Shown here: in pieces, positions 45,347 through 57,395 of the stretch
Layout of the letters: each line of letters starts with the position of its first letter
Numbering within the stretch: position 1 is the stretch's first letter
Assembly: GCF_020042665.1 (NCBI RefSeq)
Contig: NZ_CP083376.1
Coordinates: 372,001-436,000, forward strand
DNA from: Pseudoxanthomonas sp. X-1
GTDB taxonomy: Bacteria > Pseudomonadota > Gammaproteobacteria > Xanthomonadales > Xanthomonadaceae
DNA: 64,000 nucleotides
Reading direction: 5' to 3'
Notes under the pieces: model-generated
The model's database searches: none
What the model was told of the DNA's origin: nothing
The model's input: the letters and a program-made list of their open reading frames with translations, nothing else
Made by a program: the position numbers and the translations under genes

Positions 45347-46270
45347 ATGCTTTCGTCCAGGCTTCACCGCGCGCTCGGCGCGCTGATCGTCGGGCTCGCG
45401 CTGCTGACTGGCGCGCCGGCCGCGCTCGCCGTCACCAGGCAGTACACCGTCTCCGCGCCGGATGGCGTCGCGTTGGCCGTGCAGGAGTCGGGCGATCCCG
45501 ACGGCGCCCCGGTCATCCTCATCCACGGCCTGCTGGGCAGCCGGCTGAACTGGGACAAGCAACTGCTCGATCCCCAACTGCAGCACCATCGACTGATCAC
45601 CTACGACCTGCGGGGACACGGCCTGTCCGGCAAGCCCAACGACGCCGCGGCCTACACGGACGGGCGCCGGTGGGCCGACGACCTGGCGGCGGTCATCGCG
45701 TCCACGCAGGCGCGCAGGCCGGTGCTCGTCGGCTGGTCGCTGGGCGGTGCCGTGATCTCGAACTACCTCGCCGCCTACGGCGACGGCGCCATCGCCGGCG
45801 CGGTCTATGTCGATGGCGTGATCGAGCTCAAGCCCGAGCAGCTCGTGGCGCATCCGGAGGTCTATCGCGACATGGTCGCCCCGGACCTGAAGACCCATCT
45901 GCAGGGCGAACGCGCCTTCCTGCGGCTGTGCTTCCACCGCCAGCCGGATGCGGACACCTTCTCGCTGCTGCTCGCCAATGCGGCGCTGGCGTCGTGGGAG
46001 ATGCAAGCGGCCGTGCCGTCGATGACCGTCGACGCGGCCACCGGATTGAGCCGGGCCAAGATCCCGGTGCTGCTGCTCTACGGCGCGCGCGACGCGCTGG
46101 TGAAGGCCGAGCCGAGCATCGCGCGCGCCAAAGGGCTCAATCCGCGGATCCGCAGCGTGCTTTACGCCGAGTCCGGCCATGCGCCTTTCCTGGAAGAGCC
46201 GGACCGCTTCAATCGTGACCTGCTCGCGTTCATCCGCTCGGCCGCGTCCGCCTCGGCCGGTCGAGACTGA
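45347..46270 (+). CDS. exported alpha/beta hydrolase
   Basis: 307 residues. A Sec signal (MLSSRLHRALGALIVGLALLTG ... AALA) precedes an alpha/beta-hydrolase fold with HGLLGSR oxyanion loop, DLRGHGLSGKP, nucleophile Ser in VGWSLGGA (about 130), catalytic Asp in YGARDAL and His in ESGHAPFLEE. It is divergent from the MerR gene with the operator between, so it is probably induced by the MerR ligand. Substrate unknown. Confidence 0.88.
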   Translation: MLSSRLHRALGALIVGLALLTGAPAALAVTRQYTVSAPDGVALAVQESGDPDGAPVILIHGLLGSRLNWDKQLLDPQLQHHRLITYDLRGHGLSGKPNDAAAYTDGRRWADDLAAVIASTQARRPVLVGWSLGGAVISNYLAAYGDGAIAGAVYVDGVIELKPEQLVAHPEVYRDMVAPDLKTHLQGERAFLRLCFHRQPDADTFSLLLANAALASWEMQAAVPSMTVDAATGLSRAKIPVLLLYGARDALVKAEPSIARAKGLNPRIRSVLYAESGHAPFLEEPDRFNRDLLAFIRSAASASAGRD

Positions 46271-46375
46271 GGAGGGGTTGAGCTCGGCGACCGCTGGCCC
46301 ACGGCGTGAGGTGCGACCGAAATCCGACAGCGCGGCTGCGACCGTGTCGGCCCTACTCGAGGCCGAGGGCTGGAC

Positions 46376-47200
46376 ATGTCGGAACACGGCACGCCGCCGG
46401 CGGTCGCCAACAAGGTCGCCGCGGTCACCCTGGGCTTCTGGATCCTCAAGATCCTGGCGACGACGCTGGGCGAGACCGGCGGCGACTGGCTCACCATGAC
46501 GCTCGGGCTGGGCTACGGGCCCGGGGCCTTGCTGCTGCTTGGCCTGTTCGCGCTGACCCTGCTGGCGCAGCTGCGGGCGCGCGGCTTCCATCGCGGGCTG
46601 TACTGGTCGGTGATCCTGTCCACCAGTACCGCGGGCACGGCGATGTCGGACTTCCTGGATCGCACGCTGGGGCTGGGCTATCTGCGCGGCGCGCTGCTGC
46701 TGGTGGCGCTGCTGGGCGGGGTGCTGGCCGCCTGGTACCACAGCGAGGGGCATCTGTCGGTGCAGCGCATCGCCAGCCGCCGGGCCGAGGGCTTCTACTG
46801 GATGGCGATCCTGGTCAGCAACACGCTGGGTACGGCGCTGGGCGATTTCCTGGCCGATTCCTCCGGCCTGGGCTTCGCCGCCAGCGCCGGGCTGATCGCG
46901 GCGGTGATCGCCGCCACAGCGCTGGCCTACCGCTTCACGTCCGCCGGCCGGGTGCTGCTGTTCTGGATCGCGTTCGTGATGACCCGGCCGTTCGGCGCGA
47001 CCTTCGGCGACCTGCTGACCAACCCGGCCGCGCATGGCGGCCTGGAGCTGGGCACCGGCGGCGCCTCGCTGGTGCTGGCGGTGCTGCTGATCGCAGGGCT
47101 GCTGGTGCAGGGGCGTGGCCGCCGGACGCTCAGCGCTCCGAATGCCCGCTCTCGTCGTGGTCGCGCGGGTGGAACAGGTCCGGCCGGATCAGCGCGATGA
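46376..47200 (+). CDS. DUF347/COG4705-type membrane protein
   Basis: 274 residues, nearly all hydrophobic with four repeated units containing T-x-G or S-x-G followed by GD (ETGGDWLT, GTAMSDFLD, GTALGDFLAD, GATFGDLLT). This is the pattern of a repeated membrane family of unknown role. The C-terminus is a short Arg-rich tail. The gene overlaps the end of the convergent LysR gene by 71 bp, which is typical of tightly packed convergent genes. Confidence 0.78.
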   Translation: MSEHGTPPAVANKVAAVTLGFWILKILATTLGETGGDWLTMTLGLGYGPGALLLLGLFALTLLAQLRARGFHRGLYWSVILSTSTAGTAMSDFLDRTLGLGYLRGALLLVALLGGVLAAWYHSEGHLSVQRIASRRAEGFYWMAILVSNTLGTALGDFLADSSGLGFAASAGLIAAVIAATALAYRFTSAGRVLLFWIAFVMTRPFGATFGDLLTNPAAHGGLELGTGGASLVLAVLLIAGLLVQGRGRRTLSAPNARSRRGRAGGTGPAGSAR

Positions 47201-48092
47201 AGGCCCGCGCCTGCGGCGAGAGGTACTTGCCCTTGCGCACCACCACGCCATAGCTGCGCGAGGGGAAGTACGCGCTCAGCGAGCGCGCGGTGATGCGGCC
47301 GCGGTCGGCCTCGCCCAGGCAGATCGAGCTGACGATCGACAGGCCCATGCCCATGGCCACGTACTGCTTGATGACCTCCCAGCCGCCCACCTCCAGTGCC
47401 ACGGTGTACGGCACGCGCGCCTGCTGGAAGGTCAGGTCCACCAGCCGGTAGGTGATCTGCCGGCGCGGCGGCAGGATCAGGCCGTAGGGCGAGATGTCCT
47501 CCAGGGTCACCTTGTCCTTCTTCGCCAGCGGGTGGTCGTGCGGGGTGATCAGCATCGGCTCAAAGCGGTAGACCGGCTCGTAGCTGAGGTCGGCCGCGAC
47601 GTCGACCATCGAGCCCACCGCCAGGTCCACCGCGTCCTGGCGCAGCAGGTCGGTGCCGTCGGCGCTGATGGCGTTGTGCAGGGTCAGGCGCACCTCGGGG
47701 TGCTCGCGGCGGAAGGCGTCCACGATCCGCGGCAGCAGGTAGAGGATGGTCGAGCTGTTGGCGGCGATGTTCAGCTCGCCCGCGTCCAGCCCGCTGACCT
47801 TGTGGCGGAAATCCGAGGCCAGCGAATCCACCCCTTCGACCAGCGGCTGGGCCATCTCGTACAGCAGCTGGCCCTCGCGGGTGGGGGTCAGGCGCCGTCC
47901 GCTGCGCTCGAACAGCCGCGTCCCGTACTCCCGTTCCAATGCCTGCAGCTGCAGCGAAATGGCCGGCTGGCTGACGAACAAGGCCTCCGCCGCCCGCGAA
48001 ACCGAGCCCAATCGCACCACCTGGCAGAACGCGCGCAGCGGTTTGAGCCGATCGGATTTGTAGGAAAAACGAGGGGTTACGTTCGCTGGCAT
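47130..48092 (-). CDS. LysR-family regulator divergent from the glyoxylate-shunt genes
   Basis: 320 residues from an ATG at 48092. HTH region about 15-75 (VVRLGSVSRAAEALFVSQPAISLQLQALE) and a ligand-binding domain to about 305. The longer upstream frame is rejected because it is Arg/Pro-rich. It faces aceB across a 116-bp region that contains an AT-rich palindrome, so it probably regulates aceBA. The effector is unknown. Confidence 0.9.
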   Translation of the reverse strand: MPANVTPRFSYKSDRLKPLRAFCQVVRLGSVSRAAEALFVSQPAISLQLQALEREYGTRLFERSGRRLTPTREGQLLYEMAQPLVEGVDSLASDFRHKVSGLDAGELNIAANSSTILYLLPRIVDAFRREHPEVRLTLHNAISADGTDLLRQDAVDLAVGSMVDVAADLSYEPVYRFEPMLITPHDHPLAKKDKVTLEDISPYGLILPPRRQITYRLVDLTFQQARVPYTVALEVGGWEVIKQYVAMGMGLSIVSSICLGEADRGRITARSLSAYFPSRSYGVVVRKGKYLSPQARAFIALIRPDLFHPRDHDESGHSER

Positions 48093-48121
48093 GGGTCTGA
48101 ATCCGCTCTCATGAGCAGAAC

Positions 48122-48140
48122 TTATGAATTGAATTGATAA
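48122..48140. promoter_or_regulatory. candidate LysR operator between the regulator and aceB
   Basis: TTATGAATT, G, AATTGATAA is an inverted repeat with one mismatch, the only strongly AT-rich dyad in this region. A TTGATA hexamer (48134-48139) 16 bp before TACTAA (48156) may be the aceB promoter overlapping it. Confidence 0.6.
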
Positions 48141-48208
48141 AACTAAGTTGTCAAATACTAACCCCCGGAGCACGGTGGCGGCCCAGCTGAAAGACCAGGA
48201 GCACCGCC

Positions 48209-49843
<1,635 letters not shown>

Positions 49844-49945
49844 AGCCGGGTTCGGGCTTCGGATCGAAGAAGCCTGCCCAGCCCTTCCCCGTATCCCGCT
49901 TGTACCCCCATTCGACGGGCATCCGTCAACGACCGGAGAAGCACC

Positions 49946-51277
<1,332 letters not shown>

Positions 51278-51530
51278 GCCTCGGCGCCTTGATCCAGGCA
51301 GGACGTCCGGCCCCGGAGCGTGTGCTGGACCTTGAGAGGAGCGCCGTTGCGCAGGCGACCAACGCGGGCAGCGGCGCTCGCCTTGGCTCGACGCGGGCTG
51401 GGAGGCTCGCGCTCCACTCAACGGGGCATCGCACGCTCCGGCGCCGGACGCTTCGGCAGCACCCCGCAGCACCGCTTCACACGATCAAAAAAACCCACCA
51501 GCGTCGTTCACCCACTGAGAAAGGTGCGCC

Positions 51531-51902
51531 ATGCTTCGAGCCCGTCACGACAACCGCTACCGCGGCCAGGATGCGTTGATGTTCCGGGGCGATCGCCCCG
51601 GCATCGCCATGCTGGCCTCCATGCTGGATCACCTGGCCTCCAGTCCGCGCCCCGACGCGGTCGGCCGCCGACATGCCATCCCTGGCGTGCCCAACGTCAG
51701 CCTGGAGGTGACCGATTCGGTCTCCCGGCTGATGCTGGACAGCGCCTGTCCCACGCCGTTCGTGTGGCAGCTCAAGTGGACCGACTTGGCCGACTGCGGC
51801 GCCAGGCTTGGCGCCCTGGCCGGCGAGGCCCGTGGCCAGCTGCGCATCCAGGGCGAGCGCGACGACCTGCAGCTGGTCTTGGCGATGGGCGAAGACGCCT
51901 GA
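51531..51902 (+). CDS. hypothetical protein
   Basis: 123 residues from an ATG at 51531 with GAGAAAGG upstream. It starts MLRARHDNRYRGQDALMFRGDRPGIAML and shows an alternating helical/beta composition without signal or transmembrane helix. No family is recognised. It lies 253 bp after aceA on the same strand, so it may be part of the same transcript or have its own promoter. Confidence 0.6.
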   Translation: MLRARHDNRYRGQDALMFRGDRPGIAMLASMLDHLASSPRPDAVGRRHAIPGVPNVSLEVTDSVSRLMLDSACPTPFVWQLKWTDLADCGARLGALAGEARGQLRIQGERDDLQLVLAMGEDA

Positions 51903-51933
51903 CCTGAGGCACAGCCTGGGGCGACAGGATCCG

Positions 51934-52002
51934 GGTGGGAGCCGCCACGGCGGCGATGGGGCGTTCCCAATGAAGCCCCTCGCCGCCATGGCGGCTCCCA
52001 CC
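51934..52002. repeat. intergenic palindromic repeat, family B copy 2
   Basis: The best copy: GGTGGGAGCCGCCACGGCGG then CGATGGGG, and the inverted CCCCTCGCCGCCATGGCGGC then TCCCACC, forming a long near-perfect hairpin with a 22-bp interior. It lies between the 123-residue gene and the DUF2884-like gene. Confidence 0.85.
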
Positions 52003-52118
52003 CCGCACGGCCCACCCCCAGTACGCCGGCCATCGGTCCTCGTGACTTCAGGCACGCGCCCGCATCCGGCGGTCGCGCGGAAGCTGCCTGCCGGTTGGCA
52101 GACAGGACGTTCACGAAG

Positions 52119-53093
52119 ATGCGCAAGCGATGGCAGGTGGTGATGCTGGCATGCCTGGCGCCTGCTGCCTGGGCGCAGCAGGCGAATGCGCCCGCCGACC
52201 AGGCGCCTCAGGCCCAGGCGGCGACCGACAAGCCGCAGCCTGACGCTTCGCAGGAAGGCCGGCACGACCGCCGGCCGCACGTGTCCTCGCGCCAGTGCGG
52301 TCTGGGGACCGACTTCAACGTGCTGGCCGACAGCGGCGGCATCTGGCTGTACCGCGACAGCGGCTCGCCGCGTGAGATCTTCTTCCACGGCGGCGAGCTG
52401 AGCGTGGACCGCAAGCTGCGCCCGGTCAGCGCCGCCGATGCGCAGCGGCTGTGGCAGATGGAAAGCCAGGCCCGCGCCCTGATGCCGAAGGTCGCCGGGC
52501 TCGCCAACGAGGTGGCCGACCTGAGCTACGACGCACTGGGCGGGGTGATCGAGATCATGACGGGCAGCTGGCTCAATGCACGCAAGATCGAGCGCATGCG
52601 CAAACAGGCCCATGACTATGTCGATGGCACCTTGGGCAAAGGCCGCTGGGAACAGGATGCCTTCGGCGGCAATTTCGAGCGCTATGTCGAGGACCAGGCC
52701 GAGGCGTTCAAGGGCAGCATCGCCAGGCACCTGCTGTTCCAGATCTTCACCGGGCGCAGCGAGGCCATCGACGAACGCGCCGAGCGCATGGGCGATGAAC
52801 TGGATGCCAAACTCGAAGCGCGCAGCGAGGCGATCGAGGCCCAGGCCGAGGCGATGTGCGACCAGGTCGACCAGCTGCGCGCGCTGCAGGACGCGCTCGA
52901 GTTCCGCTACGAGGGCAAGCCCCTCGAACTGCTGGAACCGATCGAGGACCACGCCGCCGCCGATGCGGCGGAAGATGCCGAGAAGGGCGACGCGCCGGAC
53001 CGCGAGGGCGCCAGTTCAAGGAAGACCTCCGCCGCAACCGAAGATGCGCCGCGCGACACCACGATCAAGCCTCAAAGCCTTCCTCGCCGTTGA
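52119..53093 (+). CDS. exported DUF2884-like protein
   Basis: 324 residues starting MRKRWQVVMLACLAPAAWAQ, a Sec signal. The mature part contains CGLGTDFNVLADSGGIWLYRD and ends in a long Glu/Asp/Ala-rich tail (about 260-315) that is probably disordered. The middle resembles the YggN/DUF2884 periplasmic family, for which function is not established. Identification is moderate. Confidence 0.65.
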   Translation: MRKRWQVVMLACLAPAAWAQQANAPADQAPQAQAATDKPQPDASQEGRHDRRPHVSSRQCGLGTDFNVLADSGGIWLYRDSGSPREIFFHGGELSVDRKLRPVSAADAQRLWQMESQARALMPKVAGLANEVADLSYDALGGVIEIMTGSWLNARKIERMRKQAHDYVDGTLGKGRWEQDAFGGNFERYVEDQAEAFKGSIARHLLFQIFTGRSEAIDERAERMGDELDAKLEARSEAIEAQAEAMCDQVDQLRALQDALEFRYEGKPLELLEPIEDHAAADAAEDAEKGDAPDREGASSRKTSAATEDAPRDTTIKPQSLPRR

Positions 53094-53262
53094 CCGCGCA
53101 CTCGGGGAGCCGCCCTTGCGGGTTTGGCCAACGACGGCGATGGGGCCTGCTGAGGGCGCTCGCTCCTTGATGTGACCGTACTTCAGCGGCACAGGCTGCC
53201 CGCACACTGCGGGTTGGTCATTTCGCTCATCACGTCGTTGCACGGGGCCGATGCCTGCTCGC

Positions 53263-54777
53263 TCACGCCGCATGGGCCTGCGGCGCGGTCGCCTGCTGCC
53301 GATAGCTCAGGGCCTCGGTCAGGTGCGCGGTGGCGATGGGTTCGCTTCCTGCCAGATCGGCGATCGTGCGGGCCACGCGCAGGGTGCGCTGCATGGCGCG
53401 CGCGGACAGCTGCAGCTGGTCGATTGCGCGCTCCAGCAGGCCTTGGTCGGGCGGCGTGAGCCGGCAATGGGCGAGGGTCTGGGCCTGGTCCAGGCGCGCA
53501 TTGAGCACCCCGGCGCGTCGCAGCTGCCGCGCCCGCGCGGCGGCGACGCGGGCGCGCACGGTCGTGCTGTCCTCGCCGGCCGGTGCATCCGGGCGCAGCG
53601 CCTGCGGGGGCAGGCGCGCGACATCGACCTGCAGATCGATCCGGTCCAGCAGCGGGCCGGAGATGCGGCCGCGGTAGCGGGCGATGCGCTCGGTGGTGCA
53701 CTGACAGCGACCGCTGGCATCGCCGGCCCAGCCGCACGGACAGGGATTCATCGCCGCCACCAGCTGGAAGCGCGCGGGAAACTCGGCGCTGCGCGCCGCG
53801 CGCGCGACGGTGACCGTGCCCGACTCCAGCGGCTCGCGCAGCACCTCCAACGCGCGCCGGTCCCATTCGGTCAGCTCATCGAGGAACAGCACGCCGTGGT
53901 GCGCCAGCGACACCTCGCCGGGCCGCGGCAGCGCACCGCCGCCGACCAGCGCCACCGCGCTGGCGGTGTGGTGCGGACTGCGGAACGGACGCTGGCGCCA
54001 GCGCGTCGGATCCAGGCCGCGGCCGCTGACCGAGGCGATGACGGCGCTCTCCAGCGCTTCGTCCTCGCTGGCCTCGGGCAGCAGGCCGGGCAGGCGCGAG
54101 GCCAGCAAGGTTTTGCCGCAGCCGGGCGAACCGACGAACAGCAGGTGGTGGCCACCGGCCGCGGCGACTTCCAGCGCGCGCCGGGCGTGCAGCTGGCCGC
54201 GCACGTCGCGCAGGTCCGGCATCGGCCAGGGCGTGACCGGTTCGGCGACGGCCGCTGTCGGCGCGCGTGCACCGCGCAGCATGGCGCAGACCTCCAGCAG
54301 GGTGCGCGCGGTGCAGGCCTGGCCGGTGGCCACCAGCGCGGCCTCGGCGCCATTGCCCGCCGGCACGATCAGGCGCCGGCCCGCGTCGCGCGCGGCCAGC
54401 ACCGCCGGCAGCACGCCATCGATGCTGCGCAGCTCGCCGGTCAGGCCCAGTTCGCCGACGAACTCCCAGTCGGCCAGGGCCTGGCGGTCGATCTGGCCGC
54501 TGGCCGCCAGCAGGCCCAGTGCGATCGGCAGGTCGAAGCGACCGCCGTCCTTGGGTAGGTCGGCCGGGGCCAGGTTGACGGTGATGCGGCGTGCGGGGAA
54601 CTCGAACTGCGCGCACAGCAGCGCCGCGCGCACCCGGTCGCGGCTCTCGCGCACGGCCGCCTCGGGCAGGCCGACGATGTGCGTGGACGGCAGGCCGCCG
54701 GAGAGGTGGACTTCGACCTGCACGCCGGGCGCTTGCACGCCGCAGCGCGCCCGGCTGTGGACCAGGGCCAGACTCAT
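53263..54777 (-). CDS. YifB-type Mg-chelatase-like AAA ATPase (ComM family)
   Basis: 504 residues. The N-terminal domain (about 1-200) has the SLALVHSRARCGVQAPGV...GLPSTHIVGLPEAAV pattern. Walker A is GSPGCGKT (about residue 221), Walker B is VLFLDELTEW (about 296), and the sensor and C-terminal MoxR-like segment follow. This is the helicase-like ComM/YifB protein, implicated in branch migration in natural transformation. It lies 35 bp after ubiK on the same strand. Confidence 0.9.
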   Translation of the reverse strand: MSLALVHSRARCGVQAPGVQVEVHLSGGLPSTHIVGLPEAAVRESRDRVRAALLCAQFEFPARRITVNLAPADLPKDGGRFDLPIALGLLAASGQIDRQALADWEFVGELGLTGELRSIDGVLPAVLAARDAGRRLIVPAGNGAEAALVATGQACTARTLLEVCAMLRGARAPTAAVAEPVTPWPMPDLRDVRGQLHARRALEVAAAGGHHLLFVGSPGCGKTLLASRLPGLLPEASEDEALESAVIASVSGRGLDPTRWRQRPFRSPHHTASAVALVGGGALPRPGEVSLAHHGVLFLDELTEWDRRALEVLREPLESGTVTVARAARSAEFPARFQLVAAMNPCPCGWAGDASGRCQCTTERIARYRGRISGPLLDRIDLQVDVARLPPQALRPDAPAGEDSTTVRARVAAARARQLRRAGVLNARLDQAQTLAHCRLTPPDQGLLERAIDQLQLSARAMQRTLRVARTIADLAGSEPIATAHLTEALSYRQQATAPQAHAA

Positions 54778-54812
54778 GGGGACGCTCCGTGTCCGCCGGA
54801 AGGAGGGAACCG

Positions 54813-55067
54813 TCAGCTGCGCGGGGTGACGCGCGCCTCCAGCGCGGCCAGCTCGCGCTCCAACGCGTCGAGCTTCTCGCGGGTGCGCAGCAGCACCGCG
54901 CGCTGCACCTCGAACTCCTCGCGCGTGACCAGGTCCAGCTTGGCCAGGCCTGACTGCAGGGCGCTCTTGAAGGTGCGCTGCAGGTCCTCGCGCGATTCGC
55001 GCAGGCCCGGCGGCACCAGCTCGCTCAGGCGGCGGGCGAGGTCATCGAGGGGATTGAGATCGATCAT
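54813..55067 (-). CDS. ubiK: ubiquinone biosynthesis accessory factor UbiK
   Basis: 84 residues from an ATG at 55067. Two helical segments form a coiled coil (RESREDLQRTFKSAL and RTREKLDALERELAALEARV); the central LDLVTREEFEVQR is the family signature. UbiK stimulates the ubiquinone biosynthetic complex in gammaproteobacteria. It is followed by the YifB-type gene. Confidence 0.85.
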   Translation of the reverse strand: MIDLNPLDDLARRLSELVPPGLRESREDLQRTFKSALQSGLAKLDLVTREEFEVQRAVLLRTREKLDALERELAALEARVTPRS

Positions 55068-55412
55068 GGCAGGCTCCGTGGGCTCATGGCCAAGGTCGCA
55101 TGCGCCCTGCGCGCGCCACCATCGGCCGGGCGCGCGCCGGCGGGTCGGAAAAGTCCGATGCCGCGCGCGCCGGTTCGCGCACATTATCGTGGAAGCGACG
55201 TGTCCTTCGCCGTCATGCGTCAGTGTCGACGATTCCGAGACGGGCCCGCGCAGCGGGCTTCGTCTCACCGGTGGGAGCTTGTCGATGCAAGGTCGAACGC
55301 GACCCGCGAGAGGCGCCCCCGCCGGGGTCGCTGGTGAGCGCGCAGATCTTGTGGGCTCGAGGCCTGGCCCGCTCGCCTCGCCATTGCGACCAGCGCCTAT
55401 CGTCGCGAATCG
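55068..55412. other. 345-bp intergenic gap upstream of ubiK
   Basis: Only the ubiK promoter and the 3' flank of the DUF998-like gene should lie here. A GGTGGGAGCTTGTCG block at about 55270 may be a decayed arm of repeat family B. Nothing else is seen. Confidence 0.4.
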
Positions 55413-56129
55413 TCAATCGGGCCGGTCGTGTTGGCCGAAGGCGACCAGCGATATGCCAGCGACGAGCTCCCACAGGATGATGGTGTAGACGCTCCCACGC
55501 TCCCAGAGGCCGTCCGCCACGGCCGCGATCCCGAGCGCGTTGTGCGCAAACAGCCCGACCAGCGAGAGAAGACCGAACACGGCGATGGCGATGCTGAAGC
55601 CGCGGAAGCCGCGCCCGCCGATCGCGAAGCCTCCGGCCGCCGCGGCCAGGTTTCCGCAGATGATCGCGAATGCGGCGCCGATGCCGTGGAAGATGGCCAT
55701 GCCGGATTGGATGGCCTGCTCGCTGCCCGGCACGGCGGCCACGAGAATGATGCCGGCGGCGTGCAGCGCCGACAGCGCTACCCATCCCGTCGTCTTCCGG
55801 GACCCGCGCGTCAGCGCACGGGCGGCCACGAGAGCCGCGATCAGGAAGCAGACGCCCTGCAGGACGAAGCCGGTGTTCATCACCCAGCTCAGCGGCGAAT
55901 CGAGATGCCGGCCGTCCACGGCACCCACGTCGGGCACGCCGAGGTCGCTGATGTAGTTCGTCGCATAGCTGTAGCCGGGAAACGCGGTGGACGCCACGTA
56001 CTCCGCGGCCACGTAGATCACGCCGGCGGCGATCCACAGCGCGCCGGCGAGGCGCCGAGCGGCGTTGGACGGGGCCACACGCGCTTCGCCGTCCATCGCA
56101 TCCACGAGATGTTCCTGCCTTTGATTCAT
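55413..56129 (-). CDS. DUF998-like membrane protein
   Basis: 238 residues from an ATG at 56129. Six hydrophobic segments alternate with short loops (about residues 28-50, 78-102, 115-135, 145-165, 175-195, 210-230). The early motif SYATNYISDLGVP is the family's characteristic NxxSDLG segment. It is an inner-membrane protein of unknown function. The shorter start is favoured over an upstream frame. Confidence 0.75.
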   Translation of the reverse strand: MNQRQEHLVDAMDGEARVAPSNAARRLAGALWIAAGVIYVAAEYVASTAFPGYSYATNYISDLGVPDVGAVDGRHLDSPLSWVMNTGFVLQGVCFLIAALVAARALTRGSRKTTGWVALSALHAAGIILVAAVPGSEQAIQSGMAIFHGIGAAFAIICGNLAAAAGGFAIGGRGFRGFSIAIAVFGLLSLVGLFAHNALGIAAVADGLWERGSVYTIILWELVAGISLVAFGQHDRPD

Positions 56130-56222
56130 CGAGATGGGCTCCAAAATCGGCGATGCCGGCATCATGTCAGGCGCGCAGCGGCGGCCGCGTAGTCTGCTCC
56201 TGTGCAACGTAGGTCGCAGTCT

Positions 56223-57299
56223 TCAGCGTTCTGATCCTGCAGGCGTCCGCGCTCGCCTTGATGGTGCAGCGCCCGGATCCGCTGCAGAAGCGGTCACGCC
56301 GTTGAGCCGGATGGATCTGGGGGAGTGGCCGAACCAGCGCAGGCAGCTGCGGCTCAGGACCGACTGGTCTGCCAGGCCGAGAATGTCTGCGACGTGCGCC
56401 AGCGGCACATCGGTCTCGGTCAGCCAGTACCGGGCAAGCCTGCGGCGGACCTGCTCAAGAATGTCCGAGAAGGAGACGCCTTCGGCTTCCAGCCGTCTTT
56501 GCATGGTGCGCGGCGTCAGGCCCAGCAGCTTGGCGACGATGTCGCGGCGACCGCGTGTGCTTGAGAGCGCGTGGCCCAGGATGTCCTCGACCCGTCCGCC
56601 GACCGAGTTCTCCCGACCTTCGAAGGCCAGCCGCAGATACTCGACGCCCAGCCGATGCAGCGCCTCGACGGCGCCGGATAGGCTGCGTTTGAGGAAGGAC
56701 GCGGGAATCGCCAGCTCGATCTGTGTGCCCTGAAAGCGCACGGTTGGACCGAACGTGCGGACATAACGCTCCAGCGGCGCCTGCGGCACGCCCGGCAGCG
56801 TCATCTGGATCGTCGGGATATCGGTCTGCGCCAGAAACGTTACGAAGTGGTGGAGGTCGGCGGCGCAGAGATCGGTGAGCTGCCGCCGCGGCAGCCAGTT
56901 GGGCGTCAACACGATCAGGCGCAGCGTGGCCTGTCCCGGGCCAGGTGCGCCATCGATGAGCGTCAGCCGCATCCCGGTGCTGTGGGCATGCAGGAAGCGG
57001 CTCCCGACCAGCATGGCCTCGCGCATCGTCGAGGCGTTCTGCATCGCGATCGCCAGCGGGCCCAGCACGCTGATGTCCTGCAGATCGGCGATCCGCAAGC
57101 CCAGGTCGGGCTGACCTGTACGCTGCGCGCCCTGTTCGAGCAGCGCCGCATAGGCCGGCAGCGAGATGCGCTGTTCCTCATCGGTCAGGGCGGCCCGCGG
57201 AATGCCGACCTGATCGAGCATTGGTTCGATCGCGATCTTCCGCTCGCGCAGCATCGCGGCCAGCCCCCGCATGCCAGCGGCGCGCACCAGTGTGGACAT
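56223..57299 (-). CDS. AraC-family regulator with arabinose-binding-like N-domain
   Basis: 358 residues. The N-terminal region (about 15-200) matches the AraC ligand-binding type found in OruR/ArgR-like regulators, and the two-HTH DNA-binding domain is near the C-terminus (ARYWLTETDVPLAHVADILGLADQSVLSRSCLRWFGHSPRSIR). It is divergent from the monooxygenase/hydrolase pair, which is probably its target. The inducer is likely the monooxygenase substrate. Confidence 0.88.
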   Translation of the reverse strand: MSTLVRAAGMRGLAAMLRERKIAIEPMLDQVGIPRAALTDEEQRISLPAYAALLEQGAQRTGQPDLGLRIADLQDISVLGPLAIAMQNASTMREAMLVGSRFLHAHSTGMRLTLIDGAPGPGQATLRLIVLTPNWLPRRQLTDLCAADLHHFVTFLAQTDIPTIQMTLPGVPQAPLERYVRTFGPTVRFQGTQIELAIPASFLKRSLSGAVEALHRLGVEYLRLAFEGRENSVGGRVEDILGHALSSTRGRRDIVAKLLGLTPRTMQRRLEAEGVSFSDILEQVRRRLARYWLTETDVPLAHVADILGLADQSVLSRSCLRWFGHSPRSIRLNGVTASAADPGAAPSRRARTPAGSER

Positions 57300-57395
57300 G
57301 GCTCGAATTGCAAAAAAATTGGCTCCAAATGTCAAGAGCCAGGACGGGGCGACGCGCATCGTGCTTCCCGGGCGGAGGGCCCGGGAGGCGACGCA

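Noticed and set aside
53100..53180. Possible fourth family B repeat arm (GGGGAGCCGCCCTTGCGG)
   Set aside because: Similarity is limited to one short arm without the inverted partner, so it may be chance in GC-rich DNA.
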